Assembly: GCA_023079485.1 (NCBI GenBank)
Contig: CM041092.1
Span: 9,313,127-9,377,126, forward strand
DNA: 64,000 bases
Reading direction: 5' to 3'
Source: Archilochus colubris
Lineage: Eukaryota > Chordata > Aves > Apodiformes > Trochilidae
Positions 50,901 through 63,931 of the stretch are shown here, piece after piece. The notes beneath the pieces were generated by a model. That model saw only the letters and a program-made list of their open reading frames with translations. It was not told where the DNA came from and ran no database searches. Position 1 is the first letter of the stretch. The number at the start of each line of letters is the position of its first letter. Both the position numbers and the translations under genes were made by a program.

Positions 50901-53900
50901 TGCAGGATAGCTGACATCATACATGAGCTGTGTACACATCTCAGGTCTGCTGTGGGGTTCAAAAAGACCTAGACTGGTCTAGCCCAAGAAGAGAGCCCAA
51001 GAAGCACAGAGAAGTGTGTATGATTTCAATGAAAAGTTCATCTCTGATTCTAAAAGGTGAATTAGAAATGTAATTTTTCTTTCTCCAAAGTTACTCACTG
51101 GTTTGGGAGCCTTCTTCCCACTTCCAATGATATCCAAGCTCCCAAAAGCCAAATTCCCTTACTGGCTCGAGCCTGCTACATGGGACATTCACAAATCCCC
51201 AGTTCTGGGGTTGCAGCATTTTCAGGGATGCACTTGGAGCCAGGCTTAGGGCTAACCAACAGGGATACCAAGTATTCCCTGCATGTTCAAGCTGCTTTTG
51301 AGGCCACATTGTACACGCTGTGTCCCTGTTGTATCCCTTCCAAAGGGGAGGTGCAGGAGGCAGAGGTGAATGAATAACTATCATCCACCCTCTCCTGTTG
51401 AAGCTCTTCAGCACTTGTACAATTAATCCAGTGTTCATTAGAACAGGAGTTTGAAGCCTGCTTCCCCCCCCAGATGCCCTGATCACCAAATGAGCAAGTC
51501 AGTTTGTCTTTTTTCCCCTCTTGCTGTAGGCTAATGAATAATTATTTACACTGAGTAAAAAAGCCTCACCAGGAGAGCTCAACTCCAAGAGATCATCCTT
51601 CAGGGAGAAGGGGGACCTGGCTTAAAACCTCTTTCAGTTGGGACAACAGGAGCATATTAATTCCCACCTCTGTCTTGAGAAGGCTGCAGCCGCTGGGATG
51701 TTGGATGAAGCAACCCTGGCTTAGGCATCTCATACCAGCAATCCTAAATGAAGGGAAGTATCTCCTTGCAGTCTGGAAGGAGGCTTTGAAACCCCCTGCA
51801 TTTCTCTTTGGCTCCCCAAGCAGCCTGGCAGCTCTCCTGGAGTTTGCTGGTGTAGTGTCATGTACCTTGTCACGACCACGACTGTCACATCTCCCCTTTG
51901 GGACCCCTTCCCATGTCTCCTGAGGAAATGTCAGCACTGGGACCAGACAAATACACGATACAAGTCTCCAAAATAGCTCTTGGCTGCCCCACATGGGAAC
52001 TGGCTGGCTGAGTTCATGGAAAGATACCCACACCTATTTCTGTCCATGTGGGATAAAGTGTGACAGTGACAGGAGCTCCAGCTGATCACATGCCCGAGAG
52101 GCATGGCTGGTGCCTTGCCCCACTGTGGAAATACCATGTAAAAAGAGCAGGTGACAGATCTTAGCATGTTACCTTCCCTGTGTGTTTGTTTGTTTTGTTT
52201 TGTTTTAATGAGGACTCTTTTAAATGATTTACTCTTCACTAAGTTAGCAATGGAACTAAGAGCAGATACAGCTACAGCTCCCCTGAACTAACACACAGGC
52301 ACAATCTAAATACGAGGGCTGAAGCATGAGGCTGCTTTCTCAAATATTTGGGAAGTTTTACACTTTACCCTGGTACAGCCCATTGGAGGCAGTGTGGCCT
52401 GGGCAAGGTGAAAGAAAGGGAACATACAGAGAGCAACCACCACAGCCAGGTGACTCCCAGAAGATGCTGAAATCTCAGCTGGACTGGCTGGTGTATTTGA
52501 GAGATGCTGTAGCAAAAGCCACATTTGAGAGCTGGCTGGGGATTGTTACAAATTCAGGAGCTGCTTTAGTCCCCTCCTTTCCTGGAGCTCCTGGAGCTTC
52601 CCAAGCCTGACTGTGTGTCTACCTGTATCAGTGTTAGGGCAAACTGCCACACTCTTAAGTTGCCTGATGGGCCAAAAATCCCATTTGGATTGTTGCAAAG
52701 ATTTTATATATAGAAAAAAAATAAAAAAAGAAATTAATTATAGGTCCTTCATATATATGAATTTCTATTAAACAGAGTTAACTTGGATACACAGTTCCCC
52801 TGTATGTCCAGTTTTGATTTACAGAAAATGTACAGGATCTAGACACTTGGTAACAGGAATGATTTCTATGCAATTCAACTTGTAGGAGACATTTTTAATG
52901 TTCCCTGGTGATTTACAAATCAACTCTAACAGGCTGAGAAGAAAAAATGTGTATTATTGCCTTTACCTTCCCACCCTGAGAAGTCCCTCCTGGAATTTGA
53001 AGGTTGATTTGACCTCCTTTCTTTCTTAACTCATGTATCACATGATATAAAAAAAAATCTGTCATCAGACCTTTTCTAAGCCCTCTGTTGATGAAGTGTG
53101 AGCCAGAGCCACTTCCTTGGAGCTAATGGCTTCACGGGGCTGACAGGAGCACAGGTCAGAAACATATTTGGGTCAGGAAGGGGCTGTTTGCTTTGGGTGC
53201 TGCCCAGACACTTCTAAATGAGCCACATGCAACTGAATCACCTTCACTGATGCCCTACAGGGAGCCTCAGAGACACCAAGGAGATGGAGGGAAATACAAG
53301 ATTTTATATAGAATACAAAAATCATGTAAAGCCTGAATGAGAAAATACCATCTTTGTACAGCTGGCTTTCAGAGGGCTTTAATACCTTACATGGGTGATG
53401 GCCCCACATTCCTCATGCTGGGACAGTGCAAAAGAAACCCTGTCACTGTTTAAAACAAACAAACAAAAAACAAACAAAAAAACAGCCAACAAAAAAAACA
53501 AAAAAAACAAAAACAAAAAAAACCACAAACAAAAAAAACCCAAACCCAACCAAACAAAAGTTTCATAGCCAGCAACTTCATAGAGAAGATAAATGAGAGC
53601 AGAGCTTCAAAACTCAGTGTGGTATCAGGGTTAAGCACGCTGGCAGATCAGATCAGCCCCATGGGATGCTCAGTGGGCTCCACACTGTACGACCCTGAGT
53701 ATACAGTCAGCTGCCTGTAGGGAGCTGTATGTATACAGTGAGACAAGCTGCCATCAGCAGACTTTTTTGTTTTTCATGCACTCACAGCCCAACCTGTACC
53801 CAGCTGGCAGGTCCTGCAGCCAGAATCAGCACTGGGACCCCCCCTGGGCAACCCCAACTCTCACCAGACAGCCCCTCATGGTGTTGGGAATGGATCAGCT

Positions 53901-56047
53901 GGCTGCTGCACTCTGAGGAGCTGCCAGTGCTGTTCCCAGTCCTGTTTCCAGCCACTGGCTGCTTATCCATGGTTTTTGGGGTTTTTTTTGCCAATTAGCT
54001 TTTCTGTTTCACGTGCCCTGCCAACTGCATGCAGAGGTTGGTTACTGAGCTCCTGTGGTGCCTTTGTCCCCTTTTGTCCTACTAATTGGACTTCACCCTG
54101 TCCCCTTTCCCTGCTTTACATCTCTGCAATGCCAGATGAGCCTCAAGCTGGCACTTCCAACCTTACCCCACCCGAGATTTTATTTCTTTTTGCCTGTTGG
54201 AGAGAAGCTCAGAGTAAATCAATGGTGGATGAGCTATAGGTTGGGTCCTGCTGCTAGGTTCAGCTGCAGTCCTGGTAGATCACCCTAGATCTGGTAACAT
54301 GTTTTAGGGTAACTTGCCTCCCCTGCCCAGTCCTCTCAGCTGCCTACATGATTAGCTCTGGAGGTTAGAGGGGTCTTGATCTAGTTCATGGGTAGCAACA
54401 TAGTACATTTTTTTAAGTTGTCTGGATTTTTAAATAGTTTCTTAGCAGTAAAAAATCAGAAGGGATTGAGTAGTTTTGCAGCTGAGATAGATTGTTTTTT
54501 TCAAGAGAAAATTATGAGTCCTTCCTCCTGTCTTGCCCTGCTCCCTTATTTCCCTACTCTCTCCCCTTTCCTGGACATACCTTCAGGAAGACCATGTTTC
54601 TTGCTGACCTCTGACTACCTGCACTGAGTCAGATATTTTGACTTGTAACTGAAAAGTAAAATTACTGGAAAGAGAATTGGTTCTACCCTGGCTCAAACTA
54701 GGACACTTCCCTGAGCTAAGGACAGCAAAATTTTTCCTGTCAAGGCATCCAGAAATTTTGTTGTTATTCCAGGCTTAGATCAAGCATTCAAAGTAGGGCA
54801 TCAGAGCAAGCTGCTACACCCACACTTTTATTTAAAAATACATCAGGAAAGGTTTGCACTTGAGACACCCCTGGGAGTGAGCGCCAGGCTCCTGATGAGT
54901 GCCAGCAGGGAACAGAGCTGGGAGGCTCAGGAGCCAACACCACTGAGGCTGGAAACCACCAGTGAGGGGTCTACAGTTTAAAAATCCTCTTGAGGGATCT
55001 GGAAATCTTCAGGCTATGATCTGAGCTGAAAATAGGGGAAGTTCTTGTCTGTATATCAGGGGCTGGTTCCTTCCTGCCTCCCTGCATGGATAAAGGGCTC
55101 TTGACTCCCCATTTCAAGGACTTGATCCATCATGCAGCCTGATGGCCTGACTCACCAACCAACACACATCTCCAGGACAGGCAAGGGATATCCTTCAGGG
55201 CTGCTGACCACTTCTGTTTCCACAATCTCATTTTCCTGTAGAAGATGGCAGCTACCTGAAGGTCTTTTTGCTTTGTGCAAAGCTACAGCTTCCCTGACTC
55301 CTGGCGGTGACAACAGCTGGTCTGGAGCCATGGTGCTGATGTTTCACCACCCTGGTGGGCAGCCTCTCACAGCCGTGGGCTGGCAGGCAGCAGAGCTGGC
55401 AGCTGGGGCTCAGGAGGGGCATTTGGGAGCTGCCCATGGTTACAGGTTCAGCAGGGGCTGTGGCTGCTGCTTCACAAGGAGGCAGGAGTCCACCTCTCAG
55501 CTGAGTTGGCAGCATCTTCTGGGAGACTCCTGCTGCATTTCTGTTATCACAATTAACCTCTGATTAGTAAAAGAAGAATGCAGTCTGGCACGCTAGCCAG
55601 GAAAGGTTTCCAGTCACGTTTTATTCTGCCCAAGAATTGCAGGAATACTCATTGTTTTCACTGTGCTATATACACTTACAAAACAGTGTTTAAAAACAGG
55701 AAATTAGCCAGGCACAAGGTCTTCTGCTAACTGGCATGTGTTTTTCTTCCTTTTAGTCCACCGTGGGATTTATTGCCTTAGTAATCAGCACTTTGCACAC
55801 ACTCACGTATGGATGGTCGAGGGCATTTGATGAGAACCAGTACAAATTCTACCTGCCTCCAACCTACACCCTCACCCTGCTTGTCCCATGTACTGTGATC
55901 CTAGCAAAAGTCATCTTCAGTTTGCCCTGCATCCAGCACAGACTTCTGCGAATCAGGAGGGGCTGGGAGAAGGGGAGATACGTGAAGTTTGTACTGCCCA
56001 GCGCGACGGGGGAATATTCAAGTGGGGAGACCTCCAGCAATGTCTGA
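47517..56047 (+). CDS. STEAP3: STEAP3 metalloreductase, complete, four coding exons
   Basis: The coding sequence is the join of 47517-47999, 48441-48968, 50392-50556 and 55757-56047: 488 aa plus TGA, the same length as I recall for human STEAP3. The N-terminal half is an F420H2:NADP+ oxidoreductase-like domain with the dinucleotide motif GVLGSGDFA (31-39) and the NADPH-binding GSRNP (56-60). The C-terminal half has six hydrophobic helices (about 210-227, 256-277, 301-320, 356-376, 393-410, 429-449). His313 and His406, in helices 3 and 5, align with the two heme-ligating histidines (316 and 409 in human). STEAP3 moves electrons from NADPH via FAD and heme across the endosomal membrane to reduce Fe3+ released from transferrin before export by DMT1. 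It is also known as p53-inducible TSAP6, linked to exosome secretion. All four exons join in phase 0 with consensus GT/AG sites. STEAP1, 2 and 4 are less likely because the [18 protein letters not shown] and [12 protein letters not shown] segments fit STEAP3. Confidence 0.97.
48000..48440 (+). other. STEAP3: STEAP3 intron between coding exons 1 and 2
   Basis: A 441-bp GT-AG intron with a CTCTCTGTTCGTTGCAG acceptor. Nothing else recognisable is seen in it. Confidence 0.93.
48441..48968 (+). CDS. STEAP3: STEAP3 coding exon 2 (end of oxidoreductase domain, helices 1-3)
   Basis: This exon is 176 codons (residues 162-337), between the acceptor TTGCAG (ends 48440) and the donor CAG before GTAACG. 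It completes the reductase domain ([17 protein letters not shown]), then encodes transmembrane helices 1-3. It includes [12 protein letters not shown], the conserved [20 protein letters not shown] loop-helix and the first heme histidine in [10 protein letters not shown] (His313). Confidence 0.96.
48969..50391 (+). other. STEAP3: STEAP3 intron between coding exons 2 and 3
   Basis: A 1423-bp GT-AG intron. It holds an antisense CR1 3' fragment (listed separately). It also holds an AT-richer single-copy block at about 49850-50100 containing ATTAATGAG and similar homeodomain-like words. No coding sequence is recognised. Confidence 0.93.
49279..49620 (-). mobile_element. CR1 LINE 3' fragment, antisense, in a STEAP3 intron
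   Basis: It begins with the complementary CR1 end (CACAGAATCATAGAGTCATT, then 'aaggttggaaaagaccttta'). It continues with 'cacctccagggatggtgattctgcc', 'cctgggcagcctcttccaacacctg', 'tttcctaatatccaatccaaacctt' and 'aacttgaggccatttcctcttgtcc'. The plus-strand reading is antisense to the element, opposite to STEAP3 transcription. The far end is approximate. Confidence 0.88.
50392..50556 (+). CDS. STEAP3: STEAP3 coding exon 3 (helix 4)
   Basis: This exon is 55 codons (residues 338-392), from the acceptor ATGCCAG (ends 50391) to the donor ATTCAG before GTAAAG. It contains the STEAP signature [12 protein letters not shown], transmembrane helix 4 and [15 protein letters not shown]. The first eight residues are diverged from mammals. 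Confidence 0.96.
50557..55756 (+). other. STEAP3: STEAP3 intron between coding exons 3 and 4
   Basis: A 5.2-kb GT-AG intron, the largest between coding exons. It contains a CA/A-rich low-complexity tract (53451-53559) and an AT-rich stretch near 52690-52760. I see no coding exon. The open frames within it lack family motifs. Confidence 0.92.
53451..53559. repeat. CA/A-rich low-complexity tract
   Basis: A run of CAAA, CAAAA and longer A blocks separated by single C or CC, about 110 bp, inside the last STEAP3 intron. On the minus strand it reads as a T/G tract. Confidence 0.9.
55757..56047 (+). CDS. STEAP3: STEAP3 coding exon 4 (helices 5-6, C-terminus)
   Basis: This exon is 96 codons plus TGA (residues 393-488), with acceptor TTTTAG ending at 55756. 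It encodes helix 5 with the second heme histidine ([10 protein letters not shown], His406), the FYLPPTYTL re-entrant segment, helix 6 and a basic cytoplasmic tail (RIRRGWEKG). The last 20 residues are about three longer than in human, offsetting a shorter N-terminal half. Confidence 0.96.
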   Translation, partial: STVGFIALVISTLHTLTYGWSRAFDENQYKFYLPPTYTLTLLVPCTVILAKVIFSLPCIQHRLLRIRRGWEKGRYVKFVLPSATGEYSSGETSSNV

Positions 56048-56190
56048 TAGAGCACACCCCCCACCAGCCCAGCTGTGGCAGAAGATTTCAAAGCACTATC
56101 AACATTTCTATAAAGGTGTTTCTTTTTCTTAAATATATGTATGTTTTGGTATGATTGTATTATTATAAATAATAAAATTTGGTGACTTTA
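56048..56190 (+). other. STEAP3: STEAP3 3' UTR (proximal)
   Basis: This follows the TGA at 56045-56047 and ends just after a canonical AATAAA at 56171-56176. The short UTR is the minimum. Mammalian STEAP3 transcripts have longer 3' UTRs, so use of more distal sites downstream is possible. Confidence 0.5.
56171..56176 (+). terminator. STEAP3: Polyadenylation signal AATAAA
   Basis: Canonical hexamer 124 bp after the STEAP3 stop codon, in an A/T-rich context followed by T/G-containing sequence. Cleavage would fall about 10-30 bp downstream. Confidence 0.55.
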
Positions 56191-58607
56191 GAAAATGAAC
56201 CATGAAACTAGTTTAGACAGAAGTAGTTAAATTATATTGCTGATTTGCTAGAACAATTATTGCCTTAAAAATGACTGTGAAAGCCAAGCTAGCAGTACTA
56301 ATACACATGGGAAACTGATGGACTCTGTTAGTCAGATAAGTCACTGAGGTGCTGACTGGTAGCTCCCTGGACTGGTACTTCTCTGTTGCTTCCCTGGCTG
56401 CTCTCATAAATTTCAATTTTTTTTTCATTTTAATATGAAGTAGCACAGATTTTCTGGGTTTTATGGCAGCAAAGGTATTATGCCTTTTGAGTGTCTGGAT
56501 CTATCAAGGCAGTGAGGTTTAGAAAGATGAATTCTCTCTGGTTTTGGTCTCCTAAATGAATTCTATGGACAAGTAAGCAATATCCATGCCATGTAGCAGC
56601 TGCAGATTTTACTAAGAGCATCCAAACCTGGCAGCAAATACAAGTATCCCGGTTGTCTCAAATGCACTTCTGGTCCTGTAGGCTGTGCCTGGTGCACATT
56701 TATAAGCTACAGAAATAAAGCACCTTTTCTAGGAGCATTTGAAGAGAGGGATGTCCCTAATATCACATCTGCTCTTCACTGCTGACTCTGAGATGAAAAC
56801 TGCTGCTGCTGCATGTTCTCTGTTTTACTAAGCCAAAGTTTCAAGCAGTATTTGATGGAAACAGAGTGAAGATAATTAGAGGAAAGACAGGCTGCTTCAC
56901 AAAGTTACATGGATAAAACCAATGCTTTCCAGCTGGCCTTATATCAAATAATAGGATGAAGCTTTTAGAAAACATTGTCACCTGGACATGCCCATATACA
57001 CACACAAAACAGCAGCTCTAAACCCATTGGGTTCAGTAGCAATGATAAGATCTTCAGATGGTCTGGCAAAGTGAGGTTTGACCACAATGTGAAAATACAG
57101 CAACTGTAGTTTTTGAGCACAGTCGTTGCCTTGTACCTTAAGAAGTAATTTGCCAGATCACAAAGCAAGTATCAAGTGTTCTTCTGACTTCACACCCTCT
57201 TTGGACAAGGTACAGGGCAATGAAGATTTCTGTCCTAATTTCATTTTCCACCTGTCACTTTCTATCCCTTCAAGCTTTTGCTCTATCAAAATAGTTCTCT
57301 AGGTTTTGGACATCCAAATCACCAGAGAATGGACAGCCATTCACCAAGGCTCAGTTAAAAACAAGCAATCAGGATGATGCAAGACAACTACCTCAGTAAG
57401 GTCAGACACAAGGACATGACTTGAATAGCTCATTTTCTTACACTTAAGTAAAAGACCCCACTCAGTGTTCAGAATTGCTTTGAAAAACAACATCTGTCAG
57501 CATCAAATGAGGTCTGGACTGTGGGATAAGAAAGTACTTGTCAGGAGACCAGTTAATATAAATGACAGGGGAGCAGTGATCAATTCTGAGGCACAGAAAC
57601 CCATCTACAAGGCAGCATTTCTTCTGTAACCTGGATGATTTCTACATGGACAGAGGAGCTTAAGAACTCCCTGTTTACCTCAGCTAACTACAGTGAGTAA
57701 TATTCTCCAAATATTACATGGTGCCAGTGCTGATCCTGAGGGATTTCAGTTCTTGCCTAAGGCTTATGATGAAGTCTCCAAACACCATGTCTTGTCACCA
57801 AATAGAAATCAATCAGCCAGAAGGAAATACCCAGATTTCATAATCGGTTGATCTTTTTTTTGTTTGGTTTTTTGGCAACATGAGGGAACTACCATTCTTT
57901 CATTCAGAAAGCTGCATTCAGCTTTCCCCATCCACCTCCACAGCCCAGCCCAGATCAAATCACTCTCCTAGCAGATTGATTGCCCAGCACTATTTATTTG
58001 TCATTGAAGGGTGGGTAAAATTTTCACATGGATTTGAGACAGTTTCACCTGAGTATAATTCCACCCACGCCAGTGGGTTTTCATTGAGGGAAAACAATTC
58101 AGCAAGCAAGTTCTTTTAGTCTTCTCTTCCATTTCATCATTAAGCAAAGTCAACATAAAGGCATCAGTTTACACATTTTCTGGTTACAGTAGTGTATTTT
58201 GATGCCTCTTTTTTCCACTTAAGCTTTTTTTTTACACCAGGCAAGACTACTGCCTGGTGATAAAAAAACCAGAAAAGCATTAGTATGGAGGGAAAGAACA
58301 TTACAGAGGGTTGCAGACTCTCCCTTCACGGGGAAGGTGTGGTTTTATTGTGAGCTGCTGCAGAGTTAAAGACTCACCTTTCTGCCCAGCAGAAGTAAGG
58401 TTTGCACCTTTGCTTTGTTTGTTTGACTTTCACACCCACATATCATTACCCATCACTGGCAAAGGGACAGTTTTCATGAGCAGAAGTAAAGTCAGGCACC
58501 CAGAGCTACGTGAGGAGCTGGCTCTGTTAGTGAGTCACTGTGGTGCTTCTTATGTGGACACAAGCCCAGGTGAACAAACAAGCCAGCTCAAAATCCCCAC
58601 AGCTGCT

Positions 58608-58631
58608 AAAAAAAAAAAAAAAAAAAAAAAA
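58608..58631. repeat. Poly(A) tract, 24 bp
   Basis: An uninterrupted run of A. The sequence on its 5' side shows no recognisable gene or SINE, and there are no obvious target-site duplications, so I cannot call it a retroposed copy. Confidence 0.9.
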
Positions 58632-61074
58632 GACTGGCCAAGTGCTCCAGGGTTGCCTGTGCCAATGTACTGTCCAGCCAGTCACTGTCCCTTTTAAAGA
58701 CTGAAATATGTTCCTGTAAATGCAGAAGAGCATTTCAGATGGTGCCTTCTGTAGGCATAGGATTCTAAAAACTTGGAAACAACAGCTTGAGTGATTTCTG
58801 ATGATTTTGGAATGGTGAAAAGTACTTTGATGAATTTTTCAGTTATCTTTCTTACACTTTTTTTTTAATGTGGACAGGGAGTTTAGTGAGGTTAGCTTAA
58901 AATTTAGCAGTTAACTGGTTTTGTACTTGGAGTTGCTCTGTATATTTGTACACACACACATATATATATTCTGGAATGTAAATCCTTTATATTTTTATTT
59001 TCTGTATTGCCAACTCTGTGCCTCTGAAATATGTAAGAACCAACTGAAAAGCTGTAAGAAGCCAGTTTTGATCACTGGCATCTGTAATTATATAAAAGAT
59101 ATTCTGAACAGGTCCATATAATTAAATCTGAACTTCTTTGAGTCTCTTTTCCATCCTCCCCATAAACAATACCATTACTCTAACAGCAGTAGTAGAGTAG
59201 TGTAATTATCTAGAATTTAACCACTAGGAAATAAAATACACTACAGACAGCAGATGGTAGAGTCTTGTTATCAAGGCAATAAGTGAAAATGAGCATTGCT
59301 GTGATCCGTGGTGCTAGGGCCTCAATTACTCAGCTTCTGTGCATGTAGGAGGGCACAAGTGTGTAGACACTCATTTCATTGCAAGAGGCTCCTGATACTT
59401 CATAGCACTTGTAGCACAGGATCAAAGAACCTTAAGCCACTAAAGAAAACGTGCATTTGGTCCAAAGTTGAAGAGAGTTCCGGATGAGGGTTTACAGGAC
59501 TGAAAAGAAAATGGGAGTTTTAATACTATCAATTTGTTCTCTTTTTCTTAAGTCCATTCTTCATAGAAGTGGCATGCCCGATCAACCAACTTCTGGATCT
59601 GCAGCACTGCATTTTAAAGAGCTAATTTGTAAGTTGATTTTAATGAGTTCATTTAAATTCCTGGGCTGAAGATTAACCTCTGCAGGTACAGTTCTGTTAC
59701 TCATTCTGTTTTATAATGCAAGGCTTTTAACAGTGCAATTGGATTTTTGCTCTTCAGGGATTTACTTACAAAGTGACATATCAAGCAACAATTAAATCTT
59801 TAGGGGGATGCACTTGCTTCAGCCCCTTTATGCAGCCTCTCCAAGATGGCCAAGCAGCTGCATGATCTGCAGCAATCAGCAAGAGAAGTCTGGTGTTACT
59901 CTTGAGCCCAAAATTTTATGCACTGAGCTAGTGGGATCTTTGGACTGTGCCTGAGGTTTGAGGAATGAGATTTGTTACACCAGGACAGTTTCCTTTTAGT
60001 ATGCCTTCATAAACAGCAGCAGCAGTTTTGCAGAATTTCTCAGCAAGGTTTTGTAGTGCAAGACAGAGCCGTGCTTGTTTTAAAGCTGAGTATACAATAT
60101 ACAGGAGGAAGATACCATTTCTGACTAGAGGCAGCTCTTGTTAGCAGAGTGTGTGCAGGACTTTCCAAATCAAAGACTAAAAATACCTGTTGTGTGTGGC
60201 CAGGAGGATCACATATTACAAGCCAGAGTGTTACAGTAACCTTTCAAAGACTCAAAGTGGCAATACTGCAGTCCTCCTAGAAAGATAATCTGCTTTAGAT
60301 TTAGAAACCTCAGCACTGGAGGATCACTACAGCTGTTGTTCAGCTGGTAAATTGCTCTTCTTATCTGTTTCCCATATCTGATGTGCAATCAGCCAGCTTC
60401 AGCTGCTGCTGTGGCACGCCAGCCTGCTAGCTGGAAGAGCTGTCTACAATCAGATGTCTGCCTCCAGTAGGCAGATGCTCTAGAAAACAAAGTTGCTGTG
60501 CAAGATCCAGGTCTGCTTTCTGTGTTTATTTGACTAGGGAGGGAGGGGGGGGGAATGTGAAGAAATGGCCAGGATACTAACTGCTAGGATATAGGGCTTT
60601 CATTGCTAGGTTGCTGCTTGGACTCTAAAACAGACACAGATACATGCATAAAGCCAAAGATGTGATAGTAGTATAAAAGATACCACATCTTCCATTTTAA
60701 AAAATCTCAGTGCATTGAAAAGAGTCTTCCCAAACTGGCCTTACAGACTATGTTTCCTGGGCTTCAGGTTAGAAAGCAAGAATTAAACTTTCCCAAAATG
60801 CAGAATGACAGCAGACAGCAGCAGGTCTTATACTGCTTGCTGGCCTTCCTGGTACACAATGCTGTAATCCACCTGGCAGAAAGCAGCAATGGACATACAA
60901 AGGTAAAATTCTACATTAATCTGTCATACTGGGCTCTTGAATGTGTTCACTACCAGTTGAATCTCCCACTTTTCTGACTAGCTGCTTTTAGTCCACCACA
61001 AAGGGAAGAATCTATTGCTACCTGAGAGAGAGGATGCTAGCAAACAAACTGTACAATCCACATCTGATCAAAAA

Positions 61075-61128
61075 TACTATAACTTTATATAATACTATAT
61101 ATAACTTTATATAATACTGTAATACTTT
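61075..61128. repeat. AT-rich tandem duplication
   Basis: The phrase ACTTTATATAATACT occurs twice, about 24 bp apart, joined by ATATAT sequence. AT-rich microsatellite-like DNA. Confidence 0.75.
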
Positions 61129-63900
61129 AACAGGTAGATGAAAGCTCTCTGTCCCATTCTCTCTCCCATTGCATCACCAGCCCACACACCCACCTCAGCT
61201 CCTTGCCATCTGCCAGGCATGCCATGCTTCAAGACAAGGTCCTGGTCCCCAGCTAAGCAGAACTGGGTGCTGTGCAGAAGAAGGGAGAATAACACCTCCC
61301 AAACAACCTGCAGTACCATGCTGGCTGCCCCCATGCACACAGCAGTCTTCCCCTGCAGACTGCACAGTTGGACCCTCCCATGCATCACCTCTGGATTGTG
61401 AATGGTGTTTGAGGGTTAGAAGTGATAGTTTGCAATTAATAAGCAATCAGTCAACAAGCTGGGGTAAACCCCTACCCTGACACCAGTGCTGTGAGGCTAC
61501 AAGGAAGGAACTAAAGTAGCCCAAATCAGAAGGAAGGAAGGATTTTGGTCACCCAGGTTCTACCAGTCACTTAACTTCCCCCTCTTTGATAGTCTCCCTG
61601 GCACCTGCAAGCTGCTGCAAGAAAAGTGTCAGGAATGCCAGCAGAAAGTTCATCACACCTTGTCCCTGTGCAACAAATCAGATTTACCCTTTTAACCAGG
61701 CAGCATCTATGCACACCTCAATGACTGACACCATAAAGCTGTGCACAGCACTTGGGTTTGGGCTCTGAAACTCATATCCCAGCTCAGCTCCTCACAGCTC
61801 AAAAAGCGTGGCCAAGAGGACAGATTCTCCTCAGCCCCTGCTCTACAAAGAAGAAAGAGTAGGAGCTTAGGGTCAGAAGCATGGAGGATACATTTGTTGT
61901 GTGTTTAAGCTGCGTTGCTGAAGATGTTTTGCTCTGCTTTGCACCTGTGCCTGTTCTGGGTGGTTTTCCTTGTGTTTAAAAAAAAAATAAATTATAGGCA
62001 TACTTAAAGTGTACTTCACAAAACCTCAGCAAATTAACACTGATCTTTTCCAGACAATTCTTCAGCTGGATGTTCTGCAAATGCCACCTCACAGCATGCA
62101 AAGACTTAGATGTGCTGGAACTGGCTCCACAAAGGATGCTCTCTAACAAGAGGAATCCAAGCACCGATACCACTTCAATTTGCCGCTTTTTGATTTTAAT
62201 ACAAAAATAAATACTTTCTGCAAGAAAGGCTTCAGCTTTCATCACCAGAACCCTTGTACAGACTTTGCAGGCTAAACCAATCCACAGATAAGCACTCCTC
62301 ATAAACATGACATATTTCTTGGCTTACACAGGTTCTGGAGAATGAAAGAACAGGCTGTGCTGACATCTGGTGGCTTTGTCTGTAGACAAAGACAGTTCCT
62401 GGCACCGAGTCTTTGCTTTTTGCTACTTCAGTACTTTTTTTTTTTTTTTCCTGATGTAACTTATCTCGTTTCCTTCCAAGATACAAAGCATTATGATAAA
62501 AACATTTTTGTTTCACTGGCCAGTGGACAGCGATGTCCTATGCAAAGCAATAAAAACCAAAAAATATTCTTTGTTGTTCAGTATTACCAACAGTTTTAAA
62601 AACTGCTTTATTTCAAAGCATATTTCTTCATTAATTAAAAAAAAAATAAACCCACTGACTGCCACAGGAGACGCTGCTATTGTGTATCAGATGAGGTGCA
62701 AACCTAACCTTTAAAGCACCACAGAGGTGTCAGACAGCGAGAAGGGAAGTGGCTGGGAAAACATACAAGGGTGTGTCTGTTTCTTTAGCTCATTAGGAGA
62801 GTAGGCAGAAAAAGAAATAGAATATAAAAGTCAATAACCTGATAATATGAAAAATAGCAAAGTTGTCTCCTGGGCATCTTTGCTTGACTCATTAATCATT
62901 TGCAAATCTGTGCCAAGTACTACTACAGAAAGGAAGCTGAGTCCAAACTGTCCAATAAGAACAAGTGTGCACTTGCCTGGAGTATTTGTAATGTCTCCAG
63001 CCAGCTGAAGTTCCTCTGAAACCATCAGTCATATGAGACCAAGAATGACTATTGCATGTCCTGGTTTTTCATTCTTAATCTCTGGATACTCAGGATTTCT
63101 GTGGCTGTTAGCTTCCAAGGACAGGACCCATGGAAGTTCTCTCATGCCTGTGGTAACTCTTGGACTGTTATCTGCAAGCTCGTTTTTAAGTCAATCATCT
63201 GTCAGGGAATGTGCTGAATTCTTCCAGGGAATGAAAGTGAAACATCTCAGCTTGCAACTGGATCACCTTTAAGACAGAGTGTTTACATCAGAAAAAGCAC
63301 CTCTCCAGTTTTAAGAGCAGTGCATAGCAGATCTTTAAGGACTCCTGTATTTTTGGTGTCAACATTAAGCTTCCCAACCTATGTCAGCAGTTTCTTAGCT
63401 CTTGCTTCAAGAAGGAACATAACTACCTCTGGACAGAAAAATACACAAATCCACAAAAACTGCTGCATGCAGTGTTAAGGGACAAAGCCAGAAAAAAACA
63501 AGATGTCTGTTCCAGCATCTTATGAGTTCAATTCCAAAAAATTACTAAAATGCACCAGTTTTATACCTTTACTGCTACAAAAAGCAGCACTGCTCCAGCA
63601 TTTCTGTGCTCAGTGTTGTACATGCCAAATTTTGCATGTTTATTTAGTTACATTGTTACCTCTTTTTCCACTTCATGATAATTCCTTTCCTAATTCTAAT
63701 TTTCTTTTTTATTCTTTAGGGGTTATTCTCCCACAACCCCTAACTAAAATTCCACTCTCTGAAGTGGTTTTTTTTTTTCCCAAGAAATACTCAAGCCCTA
63801 CACAACACCCTTGTCTTCCATTGGGATTGCCCCTCCCCACCACAGCCCTTTAATGCAGAAGTTCTACAGGTTTGCAGCATCCACTCTGGATGCTGGGTTT

Positions 63901-63906
<6 letters not shown>

Positions 63907-63931
<25 letters not shown>
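63907..63931. repeat. Poly(A) tract, 25 bp
   Basis: An uninterrupted run of A near the window end. No associated element recognised. Confidence 0.9.

Noticed and set aside
58608..58631. Poly(A) tracts as tails of processed pseudogenes
   Set aside because: No gene-like sequence 5' of them and no clear target-site duplication.
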